Positions 1 to 5,275 of a DNA stretch of 5,275 nucleotides are shown piece by piece. Source of the DNA: Gammaproteobacteria bacterium (GTDB taxonomy: Bacteria > Pseudomonadota > Gammaproteobacteria > SZUA-229); the NCBI GenBank assembly GCA_011321985.1, contig DROB01000273.1, positions 1 through 5,275 on the forward strand. Direction: 5' to 3'. The position numbers and the translations under genes were made by a program. The notes under the pieces are model-generated. The model saw only the letters and a program-made list of their open reading frames with translations. It had not been told where the DNA came from and ran no database searches. The stretch's first letter is position 1; each line of letters opens with the position of its first letter.

Positions 1-138
1 CAGGAGCTTAATATTGCCGCTATGTATGCACCTAAAGATTCGGTAAAAGGAGCTAACCCTTTTGATGGGGGGGCAACCCAGATAGAAATCGAGATGACTC
101 AGTATGAACTTCAGGCGGGATGGGCCTGGAAATACTGA
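1..138 (+). CDS. C-terminal end of a probable FadL/OmpP1-family outer membrane protein (partial)
   Basis: The window opens inside a reading frame that continues for 45 codons to TGA at 136-138; the start lies outside. What is visible is a short loop with an NPFDGG motif, then alternating polar and hydrophobic residues (IEIEMTQYEL) and a final strand ending GWAWKY. A last amphipathic strand finishing in an aromatic residue is the usual C-terminal signal of outer membrane beta-barrels. The pairing of an NPF loop with an acidic 'IELEM-Q-E' strand matches my memory of the FadL/OmpP1 family, whose members take up long-chain fatty acids or other hydrophobic compounds across the outer membrane. That assignment rests on only 45 residues and could be wrong in detail; another beta-barrel is the main alternative. 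A terminator follows 24 bases after the stop, so this gene ends its transcript. Confidence 0.6.
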   Translation, partial: QELNIAAMYAPKDSVKGANPFDGGATQIEIEMTQYELQAGWAWKY

Positions 139-162
139 GTATTTCTTGGTTAGCATGATAAG

Positions 163-190
163 AAAAGACCCCGGACGGGGTCTTTTTTTT
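163..190 (+). terminator. Rho-independent terminator of the outer membrane protein gene
   Basis: A perfect 10-base-pair stem (AAAAGACCCC, 163-172, with GGGGTCTTTT, 177-186) closes a GGAC tetraloop and runs into an uninterrupted T tract to 190. The GC-rich upper stem and the T run are the full hallmark of an intrinsic terminator. The A/T symmetry of the outer stem means it could also act weakly on the opposite strand. Confidence 0.93.
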
Positions 191-473
191 GGTCAGGAGA
201 TAATCAGAATCGTGTCTTTTGTGTCAGTTTGATCTTCGCAGTATTATCTTTAAGCGAGGCTTTTCATATTGATTTGTTTTTTTGGAGACTTAATATAAGA
301 ATATTATTAATTGTTAAATTATTTAATTTATTTTTGAAAAAGCTTGCATAGGCTTATGCTTTTATTTACATTGTTCAGCCCGATTTCCTGTAATTGCGTG
401 GATTAGTTCTATTTTCTGAATTAATAGTGGCAGGTTGTCGCGAGGCAAAATGAACTTATACGAGGAATTACCC
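191..473 (+). other. AT-rich intergenic region upstream of the secreted-protein gene
   Basis: No convincing gene is seen on either strand here. From about 260 to 335 the DNA is almost entirely A and T, with runs such as TTAATATAAG and AATTATTTAATTT, and it ends just upstream of the best promoter candidate. Such a tract could serve as an UP element or as a site for nucleoid proteins, but that is inference. An ATG at 450 with GAGG four bases upstream is in frame with the downstream gene. Starting there would put charged residues ahead of the signal peptide, so I do not favour it. Confidence 0.5.
334..372 (+). promoter_or_regulatory. Weak sigma-70-like promoter candidate with small palindrome
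   Basis: Two overlapping readings exist and neither is strong. TTGAAA (334-339) pairs with TATGCT (355-360) at a short 15-base spacing, or TTGCAT (344-349) pairs with TACATT (367-372) at 17 bases. The perfect inverted repeat GCATA-GGCT-TATGC (346-359) overlaps both. The AT-rich tract upstream favours a promoter somewhere here, since the terminator at 163-190 cuts the next gene off from its neighbour. Confidence 0.3.
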
Positions 474-477
474 GGAG
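474..477 (+). promoter_or_regulatory. Ribosome binding site deciding the start at 486
   Basis: GGAG lies 8 bases before the ATG at 486, which is good Shine-Dalgarno spacing. It supports 486 over the in-frame upstream candidates (TTG 435, ATG 450, GTG 477). The protein from 486 also begins with a standard signal peptide. Confidence 0.6.
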
Positions 478-485
478 TGAATAGC

Positions 486-1415
486 ATGATCAAAGTGAAT
501 ACAAAAGTGCTTGCAGTTACAGCGGCTGCTGTAATAAGCATGGCATCTATGGTGGCAAATGCTGCCGGTGAAATGAAACCCTTTATTCTGGGTTCGACGA
601 CTACTGGTTCGGTCGGTGATCAGGTCGCAGGTGTTAAAAAATCATTAACAGATAATGGCTTTGAAGTCGTCGGTGAATATTCACCCTATGAGACAGCGCA
701 TATCATTATCGTTACCAATAATGATCTGAAAAAAGCAGCCGCCTCTCATGACCGAGGTGGGTATGCAGCAGGTCAGCGCATCGCTATCACAAAGGTTGGT
801 GATCAGGTTCAGATTACCTATACCAACCCGGTTTATATGGCGGCCGCTTATCACGTAAAAGGCAATATTTCTGCGGTTACCAGCGCATTGAAAAAAGCAC
901 TGGGTGAGGTCAAGGAATTTGGCCCTGCTGAGGGTATGGATGCTGAAGATATAGCCGGTTATCACTATACTTTCGGGATGGAATATTTTGACGAACCCTA
1001 TTCTTTAGCATCATATGATAGCCATGCTGAAGCCATCGCGGCTGTAGAAAAAGGTCTGGCTGCCCAGGCGGGGGGTGCGACCAAGGTTTACCGCATAGAT
1101 ATACCGGGTGGTAAGCAAACCGTATTTGGTGTGGGTCTGTCGTCTGAAACAACCGGTAATAAATACATGGATGATACTTTCATCATGAACGAGATCGATT
1201 TCAAAGAGACACGTTCGACCGCACATCTTCCTTATGAGATACTGGTGACAGGTGACGAAGTAGAAGCGTTACATGCACGTTTCCGTATCGCGGTTAATTT
1301 CCCTGATCTAAGTATGATGGGGTCGAACAGCTTCATGAATATCATGCCTTCTCCGGATGCGATCAAAGCTTCGCTGACAGAAGCGGCAGGTGGTGAGCTG
1401 GAATCTGATTTTTAA
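486..1415 (+). CDS. Exported protein of unknown function, possibly two DUF302-like domains
   Basis: I do not recognise this 309-residue protein with certainty. Residues 1-26 form a clear Sec signal peptide: lysines at 3 and 7, a hydrophobic alanine/valine core, and an A-N-A cleavage site before AGEM, so the mature protein is probably periplasmic or secreted. There is no lipobox cysteine and no later membrane segment; the whole protein lacks cysteine and tryptophan. The first half holds a helix-like stretch (VAGVKKSLTDNGFEVV) and paired strands ending in a YTNP motif, then a helix with ALKKALGE. This order resembles DUF302-type small alpha/beta domains. The second half seems to repeat the plan: AIAAVEKGL helix, YRIDI strand, LPYEILVTGDEV hairpin, then AIKASLTEAAGGE. 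The family and the duplication are inferences by eye. The gene is flanked by terminators on both sides, so it is transcribed alone and shows no tie to the ilv operon. Confidence 0.8.
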   Translation: MIKVNTKVLAVTAAAVISMASMVANAAGEMKPFILGSTTTGSVGDQVAGVKKSLTDNGFEVVGEYSPYETAHIIIVTNNDLKKAAASHDRGGYAAGQRIAITKVGDQVQITYTNPVYMAAAYHVKGNISAVTSALKKALGEVKEFGPAEGMDAEDIAGYHYTFGMEYFDEPYSLASYDSHAEAIAAVEKGLAAQAGGATKVYRIDIPGGKQTVFGVGLSSETTGNKYMDDTFIMNEIDFKETRSTAHLPYEILVTGDEVEALHARFRIAVNFPDLSMMGSNSFMNIMPSPDAIKASLTEAAGGELESDF

Positions 1416-1446
1416 GAGGCCAGTGGCTGAGTTACCCGCCTGGTAT

Positions 1447-1478
1447 AAAAAAACTCTGGTTTATCCAGAGTTTTTTTT
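1447..1478 (+). terminator. Rho-independent terminator of the secreted-protein gene
   Basis: The stem ACTCTGG (1453-1459) / CCAGAGT (1465-1471) with loop TTTAT is extended by six A's (1447-1452) facing a run of T's from 1472 to 1478. The A tract before and T tract after make it potentially bidirectional. It begins 31 bases after the stop codon of the gene it closes. Confidence 0.9.
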
Positions 1479-1498
1479 CGTCTGGATATAACCAGACG
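1479..1498. repeat. Perfect inverted repeat directly after the terminator
   Basis: CGTCTGG (1479-1485) and CCAGACG (1492-1498) form a 7-base-pair stem with a 6-base AT loop. It starts at the base after the terminator T run. Its TCTGG and CCAGA arms match arms of the terminator stem, so the two hairpins could in principle exchange pairing partners. No T run follows, so it is not itself a terminator. Its role is unknown. Confidence 0.75.
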
Positions 1499-1499
1499 T

Positions 1500-1519
1500 G
1501 AACAGCCCGTGCGCTGTTC
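1500..1519. repeat. Third tandem hairpin, perfect inverted repeat
   Basis: GAACAGC (1500-1506) and GCTGTTC (1513-1519) form a perfect 7-base-pair stem around the loop CCGTGC, one base after the previous hairpin. It could be a protein-binding site upstream of the ilv promoter (about 100 bases away), part of a 3' end structure, or a remnant repeat. The sequence does not decide between these. Confidence 0.7.
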
Positions 1520-1617
1520 CTGCTGTCCTTCATTCATCTATGGGTTATCAGGGGGGCACCCTCGCGTAGTGTAAGTGCTGAATTAATCCGGGTTTCCCTC
1601 GTATCCAAAAATTGTTC
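1520..1617 (+). other. Gene-free stretch upstream of the ilv promoter
   Basis: I see no gene, RNA or strong repeat here. Local features are a run of six G's near 1552, a small GGGTTTCCC palindrome near 1590, and one short frame from an ATG near 1540 that stops after nine codons without a ribosome binding site. The stretch could carry activator sites, but nothing specific is recognisable. Confidence 0.4.
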
Positions 1618-1646
1618 GTGAAATTTGTCCGAGAACCGTTTAGAAT
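1618..1646 (+). promoter_or_regulatory. Probable sigma-70 promoter of the ilvIHC operon
   Basis: The -10 box TAGAAT (1641-1646) matches the consensus at five of six bases. The best -35 at ideal 17-base spacing is GTGAAA (1618-1623), four of six. Transcription would start near 1653, giving a leader of about 90 bases before the ilvI GTG. The weak -35 suggests activator dependence, which is inference. Confidence 0.5.
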
Positions 1647-1655
1647 GCACGGTTC
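1633..1655. promoter_or_regulatory. Candidate operator: inverted repeat over the ilv -10 box
   Basis: GAACCGT (1633-1639) and ACGGTTC (1649-1655) are perfect inverted arms separated by 9 bases that contain the -10 box TAGAAT. The 16-base distance between arm centres is about one and a half helical turns. With transcription starting near 1653, most of the repeat is not transcribed, which favours a DNA-binding site over an RNA hairpin. The regulator is unknown. Confidence 0.4.
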
Positions 1656-1742
1656 GCCTGACAGGCAGAGATTTTTTATCTGCTTGAGAAAGCTTTTGAT
1701 TTATAAGGTTTTTTGTATAGACAATTAAGAGATAGAAAAACA
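1656..1742 (+). promoter_or_regulatory. 5' leader of the ilv operon with small hairpins
   Basis: Three small structures lie in a row: the 11-base palindrome GCCTG-A-CAGGC (1656-1666), GCAGA (1665-1669) with TCTGC (1679-1683), and GCTT-GAGA-AAGC (1682-1693), a GNRA-loop stem followed by four T's. All are weak. I see no leader peptide rich in Ile, Val or Leu with its own ribosome binding site, and no strong terminator, so classical attenuation is not supported. The only ribosome-binding-like bases before the GTG are AAGAG (1727-1731), 11 bases upstream. Confidence 0.35.
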
Positions 1743-3437
1743 GTGGAATTAACCGGTGCAGAAATAATTATCGAATGCCTGAAAGCAGAAGACGTTGACT
1801 ATGTCTTTGGTTACCCCGGTGGTGCCGTATTGCATATCTATGATGCTTTCTATAAGCAGGATGATGTACAGCATATTCTGGTGCGTCATGAGCAGGGCGC
1901 AACCCATGCGGCTGATGGTTATGCCAGAGCGACCGGAAAAGCGGGTGTGGTGCTGGTGACATCCGGTCCCGGTGCGACCAATGCTGTAACGGGTATCGCC
2001 ACCGCTTATATGGACTCGATACCGATGGTAGTGATAACTGGTCAGGTGCCCAAGCATCTTATCGGTAATGATGCATTTCAGGAAGTTGATTCTGTCGGTA
2101 TCACACGACCTGTAGTCAAGCATAATTTTCTCATCAAAGATGTGAAAGACATTGCCGATACGTTCAAAAAAGCTTTCTATGTTGCGACTACGGGTCGCCC
2201 GGGTCCGGTGGTTATCGATATACCCAAAGACATCACGGCGGAGACGCTGGATTTTGTATACCCGTCTGAGATAGATATGCGTTCTTATAACCCGACAGTA
2301 AAGGGACATAGTCGTCAGATCAAGCGGGCAATCGAACTCATACAGCGCGCTGAGCGACCTATGGTCTACACCGGCGGGGGTGTCATCCTGGGCAATGGTT
2401 CTGAGCAGCTACGTACGTTTGTCCGTAAGCTGGGTTATCCTATAACACAGACCCTGATGGGACTGGGTGCCTTTCCGGCGAGTGATCCATTATCGCTGGG
2501 TATGCTGGGCATGTACGGTACCTATGAAGCCAATATGGGCATGCACCACTGTGATACTCTGATAGCGATTGGTGCCCGCTTCGATGACAGGGTAACCGGT
2601 GCGCTGGAAAAATTTTGCCCGGAGGCAAAAATCATTCACATCGATGTTGATCCGGCATCCATTTCCAAAAATGTAAAAGTCGATGTGCCTATCGTGGGAG
2701 AAGTGACGCAGGTATTAGACGCGATCAATGCACAACTCGAACAAAGTGCCGAGGGTCATAACAAAGCGGCGATCAAAAAATGGTGGGCGCAGATCGATGA
2801 GTGGCGAGCACAGGACTGCCTTAAATATGACCGCGATAGCGGCACTATCAAACCACAATTTGTGGTCGAAGAATTGTTCAAGGTAACACGGGGTGATGCT
2901 TTTGTTACTTCCGATGTCGGTCAGCATCAGATGTTCGCCGCCCAATATTATGGTTTTGACAAGCCACGTCGCTGGATTAATTCAGGTGGGCTTGGCACCA
3001 TGGGATTTGGCCTGCCTGCGGCCATGGGCGTGAAGCTGGCTTTTCCTGATGAGGAGGTCGCCTGCATTACCGGTGAGTCCAGTATTCAGATGTGCCTACA
3101 GGAACTATCGACCTGTAAGCAATATGCTTTGCCAGTAAAAATCATTAATCTGAATAATGGTTACATGGGCATGGTGAGGCAATGGCAGGAGTTTTTCTAT
3201 GAGAAACGTTATGCCATGTCTTATTTCGATGCGTTACCTGATTTTGTCGCACTGGCAGAAGGATACGGGCACGTCGGTATCAAGGTTGAAAAGCCGGAAG
3301 ATGTGCGCCCGGCACTGGAAGAAGCCTTCAAACAGAAAGACCGCCTGGTATTCCTCGATTTTATTACGGATCGAGAAGAAAATGTCTATCCGATGATCCC
3401 ATCGGGTGCCGGCCTGAATGAAATGATACTGGTTTAG
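1743..3437 (+). CDS. ilvI: Acetolactate (acetohydroxyacid) synthase, large catalytic subunit
   Basis: A thiamine diphosphate enzyme that condenses pyruvate with pyruvate or 2-oxobutyrate, the committed step to valine, leucine and isoleucine. It acts in the cytoplasm with the small subunit encoded next. The 564-residue protein has the three usual domains: an N-terminal pyrimidine-binding domain (FGYPGGAVLHIYDA at 22-35, catalytic glutamate E50 in RHEQ), a middle FAD-type domain (ARFDDRVTG, 278-286) and a C-terminal diphosphate-binding domain (QHQMF at 394-398; cofactor motif starting at G444 and ending in NN at 471-472). The motif reads GES where the textbook form is GDG. I chose the GTG at 1743 because family members begin 'MELSGAEI' at exactly this point. 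An in-frame TTG at 1713 would add ten unrelated residues. First gene of the operon; the symbol ilvB is also used for this type. Confidence 0.96.
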   Translation: MELTGAEIIIECLKAEDVDYVFGYPGGAVLHIYDAFYKQDDVQHILVRHEQGATHAADGYARATGKAGVVLVTSGPGATNAVTGIATAYMDSIPMVVITGQVPKHLIGNDAFQEVDSVGITRPVVKHNFLIKDVKDIADTFKKAFYVATTGRPGPVVIDIPKDITAETLDFVYPSEIDMRSYNPTVKGHSRQIKRAIELIQRAERPMVYTGGGVILGNGSEQLRTFVRKLGYPITQTLMGLGAFPASDPLSLGMLGMYGTYEANMGMHHCDTLIAIGARFDDRVTGALEKFCPEAKIIHIDVDPASISKNVKVDVPIVGEVTQVLDAINAQLEQSAEGHNKAAIKKWWAQIDEWRAQDCLKYDRDSGTIKPQFVVEELFKVTRGDAFVTSDVGQHQMFAAQYYGFDKPRRWINSGGLGTMGFGLPAAMGVKLAFPDEEVACITGESSIQMCLQELSTCKQYALPVKIINLNNGYMGMVRQWQEFFYEKRYAMSYFDALPDFVALAEGYGHVGIKVEKPEDVRPALEEAFKQKDRLVFLDFITDREENVYPMIPSGAGLNEMILV

Positions 3438-3442
3438 TCGTC

Positions 3443-3967
3443 ATGGTATATGAAGAAGATAACAGTGAAACGATAGAGATGAGACACATCATATCTATCC
3501 TGTTGGAGAATGAAGCAGGTGCGTTGTCACGTGTCGCAGGCCTGTTTTCTGCACGTGCTTATAATATTGAATCGTTGACCGTCGCGCCGACAGATGATCC
3601 ATCACTGTCACGCATGACGGTGGTGACGACGGGTACCGATGAGATCGTCGAGCAGGTTTGCAAGCAGCTGAACAAGTTGATCGATGTGGTAAAGGTGGTC
3701 AACCTGACCGATGATGTGCATGTCGAGCGCGAGTTAATCCTCATCAAGGTTAGAGCTGAGAATGAAGAGCGCGATGAGGTGAAGCGTATCGTTGATATTT
3801 TCCACGGTCATGTTATCGATATGACAGACACGACTTACACCATCGAAGTGACGGGTGACAGTGAAAAGATTGATGCCATACTGAAAGCACTGGAGCAGAT
3901 CACCATGCTGGAAGTTGTGCGTTCAGGTCAGCTGGGCATGGGCCGCGGTGCAAAAGGTTTTGTCTGA
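3443..3967 (+). CDS. ilvH: Acetolactate synthase, small regulatory subunit
   Basis: The regulatory subunit that activates the large subunit and confers feedback inhibition by valine. An N-terminal ACT domain begins HIISILLENEAGALSRV and contains the hallmark NIESLTVAPTDDPSLSRMT; a C-terminal small-subunit domain follows from about residue 95, with ERDEVKRIVDIFHG. Counting from the internal ATG at 3479, N11, G14, S17, N29 and A36 all match E. coli IlvH positions linked to valine binding, so inhibition by valine is expected. From 3443 the protein has 174 residues; from 3479 it has 162, nearly the E. coli length (163), and family homology starts there. Neither start has a good ribosome binding site. 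I give 3443, which lies 5 bases after the ilvI stop and would allow translational coupling, but 3479 is a serious alternative. Alternative symbol ilvN. Confidence 0.95.
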   Translation: MVYEEDNSETIEMRHIISILLENEAGALSRVAGLFSARAYNIESLTVAPTDDPSLSRMTVVTTGTDEIVEQVCKQLNKLIDVVKVVNLTDDVHVERELILIKVRAENEERDEVKRIVDIFHGHVIDMTDTTYTIEVTGDSEKIDAILKALEQITMLEVVRSGQLGMGRGAKGFV

Positions 3968-4052
3968 TTTCTGAAACAGATGCTACCGCTGGTGCGAATC
4001 TACGGTAACGATATAAAAATTTTAAATTAAAACATTTACGGATTAAGTAACA
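3968..4052 (+). other. Spacer between ilvH and ilvC
   Basis: This 85-base gap holds a weak 5-base-pair stem (TACCG, 3984-3988, with CGGTA, 4003-4007) and then an almost pure A/T stretch (about 4011-4035). There is no terminator, so ilvC is most likely read through from ilvIH. TATAAA at 4012-4017 could be a -10 box, but no acceptable -35 sits upstream of it. The ilvC ribosome binding site is weak (GGA about 10 bases before the ATG). Confidence 0.4.
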
Positions 4053-5069
4053 ATGAATATTTATTACGATAAAGATTGCGATCTTTCTATCATCCAGAGC
4101 AAAAAAGTATGCATCATCGGTTATGGTTCTCAGGGCCATGCACATGCTAATAACCTGCAGGATTCAGGTGTCGATGTCTGTGTCGGTTTACGTGCAGGCT
4201 CATCTTCGGCAGCAAAGGCAGAAGGAGCGGGTGTCGCAGTCAAGTCGATTGAAGATGGTGTTGCCTGGGCTGATGTTGTCATGGTGTTAGCGCCCGATGA
4301 AAATCAGGCTGCTATCTATAAGGATCAGATCGAGCCGAATATCAAACAGGGTGCAACCATGGCCTTCGCTCATGGTTTCAATATCCACTTCGAAGCAATA
4401 ACACCACGTGCGGATCTGGATGTGATCATGATCGCTCCGAAAGCACCGGGTCATACGGTTCGTAGTGAGTTTGTTAACGGTGGAGGCATCCCTGATCTGA
4501 TCGCGGTAAAACAGGATTCGACAGGTACAGCAAAAGCTATCGCTCTCTCTTATGCATCTGCCATCGGCGGCGGTCGAACGGCGATCATCGAAACCACTTT
4601 CCGTGAAGAGACTGAAACCGATCTGTTCGGTGAGCAGGCGGTACTCTGTGGCGGTACCACCGCACTGGTACAGGCAGGTTTTGAAACGCTGGTGGAAGCA
4701 GGTTATGCTCCAGAGATGGCTTATTTTGAATGTCTGCACGAGCTGAAGCTGATCGTCGATCTGATGTATCAGGGTGGAATCGCTGATATGCGTTACTCTA
4801 TCTCTAATACGGCGGAATACGGTGATGTGACGCGTGGCCCTCGTATCGTTAATGACAATACTAAAGCCGAAATGAAAAAGATTCTGGCAGAGATTCAAAG
4901 TGGCCAGTTCGCCAAAGAGTTTATCGACGAGATGCATTCTGGTGCGAAGAACCTCGAAGCATTACGTAAAAAAGGCCGTGAGCATCAGATCGAAGAAGTC
5001 GGTGCAAAACTGCGCTCCATGATGCCATGGATCAAAGCTAACAAGATTGTCGATAAGAGCAAAAATTGA
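4053..5069 (+). CDS. ilvC: Ketol-acid reductoisomerase (class I, NADP-dependent)
   Basis: Converts acetolactate or acetohydroxybutyrate to the 2,3-dihydroxy acids by a magnesium-dependent alkyl shift and NADPH reduction; second step after IlvI/IlvH. The 338-residue length is typical of the short class I enzyme. The N-terminal Rossmann domain (about 1-182) has the nucleotide-binding loop GYGSQGHAHA at 23-32, and the next loop GLRAGSSS carries R47, S50 and S52, the NADPH-phosphate-binding type. H107 lies in the FAHGF motif. The C-terminal knotted helical domain has all four metal and substrate ligands at the family positions: D190 and E194 (TDLFGEQ), E226 and E230 (ECLHE). It ends in the standard SMMPWI...KIVDKSKN tail. 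Nothing is missing. It is the last gene of the operon, followed 21 bases later by a terminator. Confidence 0.98.
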   Translation: MNIYYDKDCDLSIIQSKKVCIIGYGSQGHAHANNLQDSGVDVCVGLRAGSSSAAKAEGAGVAVKSIEDGVAWADVVMVLAPDENQAAIYKDQIEPNIKQGATMAFAHGFNIHFEAITPRADLDVIMIAPKAPGHTVRSEFVNGGGIPDLIAVKQDSTGTAKAIALSYASAIGGGRTAIIETTFREETETDLFGEQAVLCGGTTALVQAGFETLVEAGYAPEMAYFECLHELKLIVDLMYQGGIADMRYSISNTAEYGDVTRGPRIVNDNTKAEMKKILAEIQSGQFAKEFIDEMHSGAKNLEALRKKGREHQIEEVGAKLRSMMPWIKANKIVDKSKN

Positions 5070-5090
5070 TATCGACGTATTTTGTTCGAT

Positions 5091-5118
5091 AAAAAAAGGG
5101 CTGGTTAGCCCTTTTTTT
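5091..5118 (+). terminator. Rho-independent terminator of the ilv operon
   Basis: GGGCT (5098-5102) pairs with AGCCC (5107-5111) around the loop GGTT. Seven A's before the stem face seven T's after it, giving a 12-base-pair arm and a T tract. The symmetry makes it potentially bidirectional, so it may also stop transcripts coming from the right. It ends the ilvIHC unit. Confidence 0.92.
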
Positions 5119-5183
5119 ATGCCATAAAGCGTATTGATTTAAACTTGAACTGACAATGAGAGTACGAAATTAAAGGGCCGCTT

Positions 5184-5261
5184 ATGGACGATAGCGGGTT
5201 TTTGCTTAAAAAGGTTCTGAATAATGCGGGTGCCTCTGTGGTTAAATGTTTTTTAGATTAG
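5184..5261 (+). CDS. Possible 25-residue small protein (uncertain)
   Basis: An ATG-to-TAG frame of 25 codons begins 6 bases after AAAGGG (5172-5177), the best Shine-Dalgarno-like match in the second half of the window. The peptide starts MDDSGFLLKKVLNN and ends VVKCFLD. I recognise no family. It could be a real small protein, a leader peptide for a gene beyond the window, or chance. No clear promoter is visible between the ilv terminator and this frame; TTGAAC at 5145-5150 lacks a good -10 partner. Confidence 0.2.
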   Translation: MDDSGFLLKKVLNNAGASVVKCFLD

Positions 5262-5275
5262 ACGATACAGCAGGA

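Noticed and set aside
1682..1697. Terminator/attenuator in the ilv leader (GCTT-GAGA-AAGC then TTTT)
   Set aside because: A stem of four base pairs with four T's is too weak to count as a terminator.
1696..1728. Possible ilv leader peptide starting at TTG (Ile, Tyr, Lys, Val, Phe, Cys, Ile, Asp, Asn)
   Set aside because: Only two Ile and one Val codons, no ribosome binding site, no terminator hairpin after it, and it overlaps the start region of ilvI.
1749..2309. Long open frame on the minus strand within ilvI (186 codons)
   Set aside because: It lies fully opposite a clearly functional gene, its translation has no recognisable domain, and its composition is that of a reverse-strand shadow.
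3989..4017. Internal promoter before ilvC (TATAAA at 4012-4017)
   Set aside because: The -10-like box is in a generally AT-rich stretch and the bases 16 to 18 upstream bear little likeness to a -35 box.
4287..4937. Long open frame on the minus strand within ilvC (216 codons)
   Set aside because: It is opposite a perfectly conserved enzyme gene. The cysteine- and arginine-rich translation is typical of an antisense shadow.
1..5275. Mobile element, CRISPR array, tRNA/rRNA or defence system
   Set aside because: No transposase, regularly spaced repeats, tRNA-like cloverleaf or recognised system gene was seen. The content is housekeeping metabolism plus one unknown exported protein.

Overview
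The window is an ordinary-looking stretch of bacterial chromosome, most likely from a gammaproteobacterium (a betaproteobacterium is less likely). This rests on the protein style: the acetolactate synthase large and small subunits and the 338-residue class I ketol-acid reductoisomerase read like the beta/gammaproteobacterial versions, and the window opens with the end of a probable FadL-type outer membrane protein, so the cell has an outer membrane. Base composition is moderate, with very AT-rich intergenic DNA. I cannot name the genus.

Layout, all genes on the + strand. Positions 1-138 are the last 45 codons of a probable FadL/OmpP1-family beta-barrel, closed by a strong intrinsic terminator (163-190). 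An AT-rich spacer with a weak promoter candidate and a small palindrome leads to a monocistronic gene (486-1415) for an exported protein of unknown function. It has a clear signal peptide, no cysteine or tryptophan, and possibly two related halves. It ends in a terminator (1447-1478) followed directly by two more perfect hairpins (1479-1498 and 1500-1519). A gene-free region of about 220 bases then holds a sigma-70-like promoter (1618-1646) whose -10 box lies inside a perfect 7+7 base inverted repeat, and a short structured leader.

The second half is a branched-chain amino acid operon, ilvI-ilvH-ilvC (1743-5069), closed by a terminator at 5091-5118. IlvI and IlvH form acetohydroxyacid synthase, which makes acetolactate (valine/leucine route) or acetohydroxybutyrate (isoleucine route). 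IlvC then isomerises and reduces these products. The valine-binding residues of IlvH and the metal and NADPH residues of IlvC are present, so a working, valine-inhibited pathway is expected. The last 157 bases hold at most one 25-codon reading frame with a good ribosome binding site.

I found no mobile element, CRISPR array, RNA gene or new defence-type system. The points most worth a second look are the unknown secreted protein, the palindrome over the ilv promoter, the three back-to-back hairpins, and the variant thiamine diphosphate motif of IlvI.
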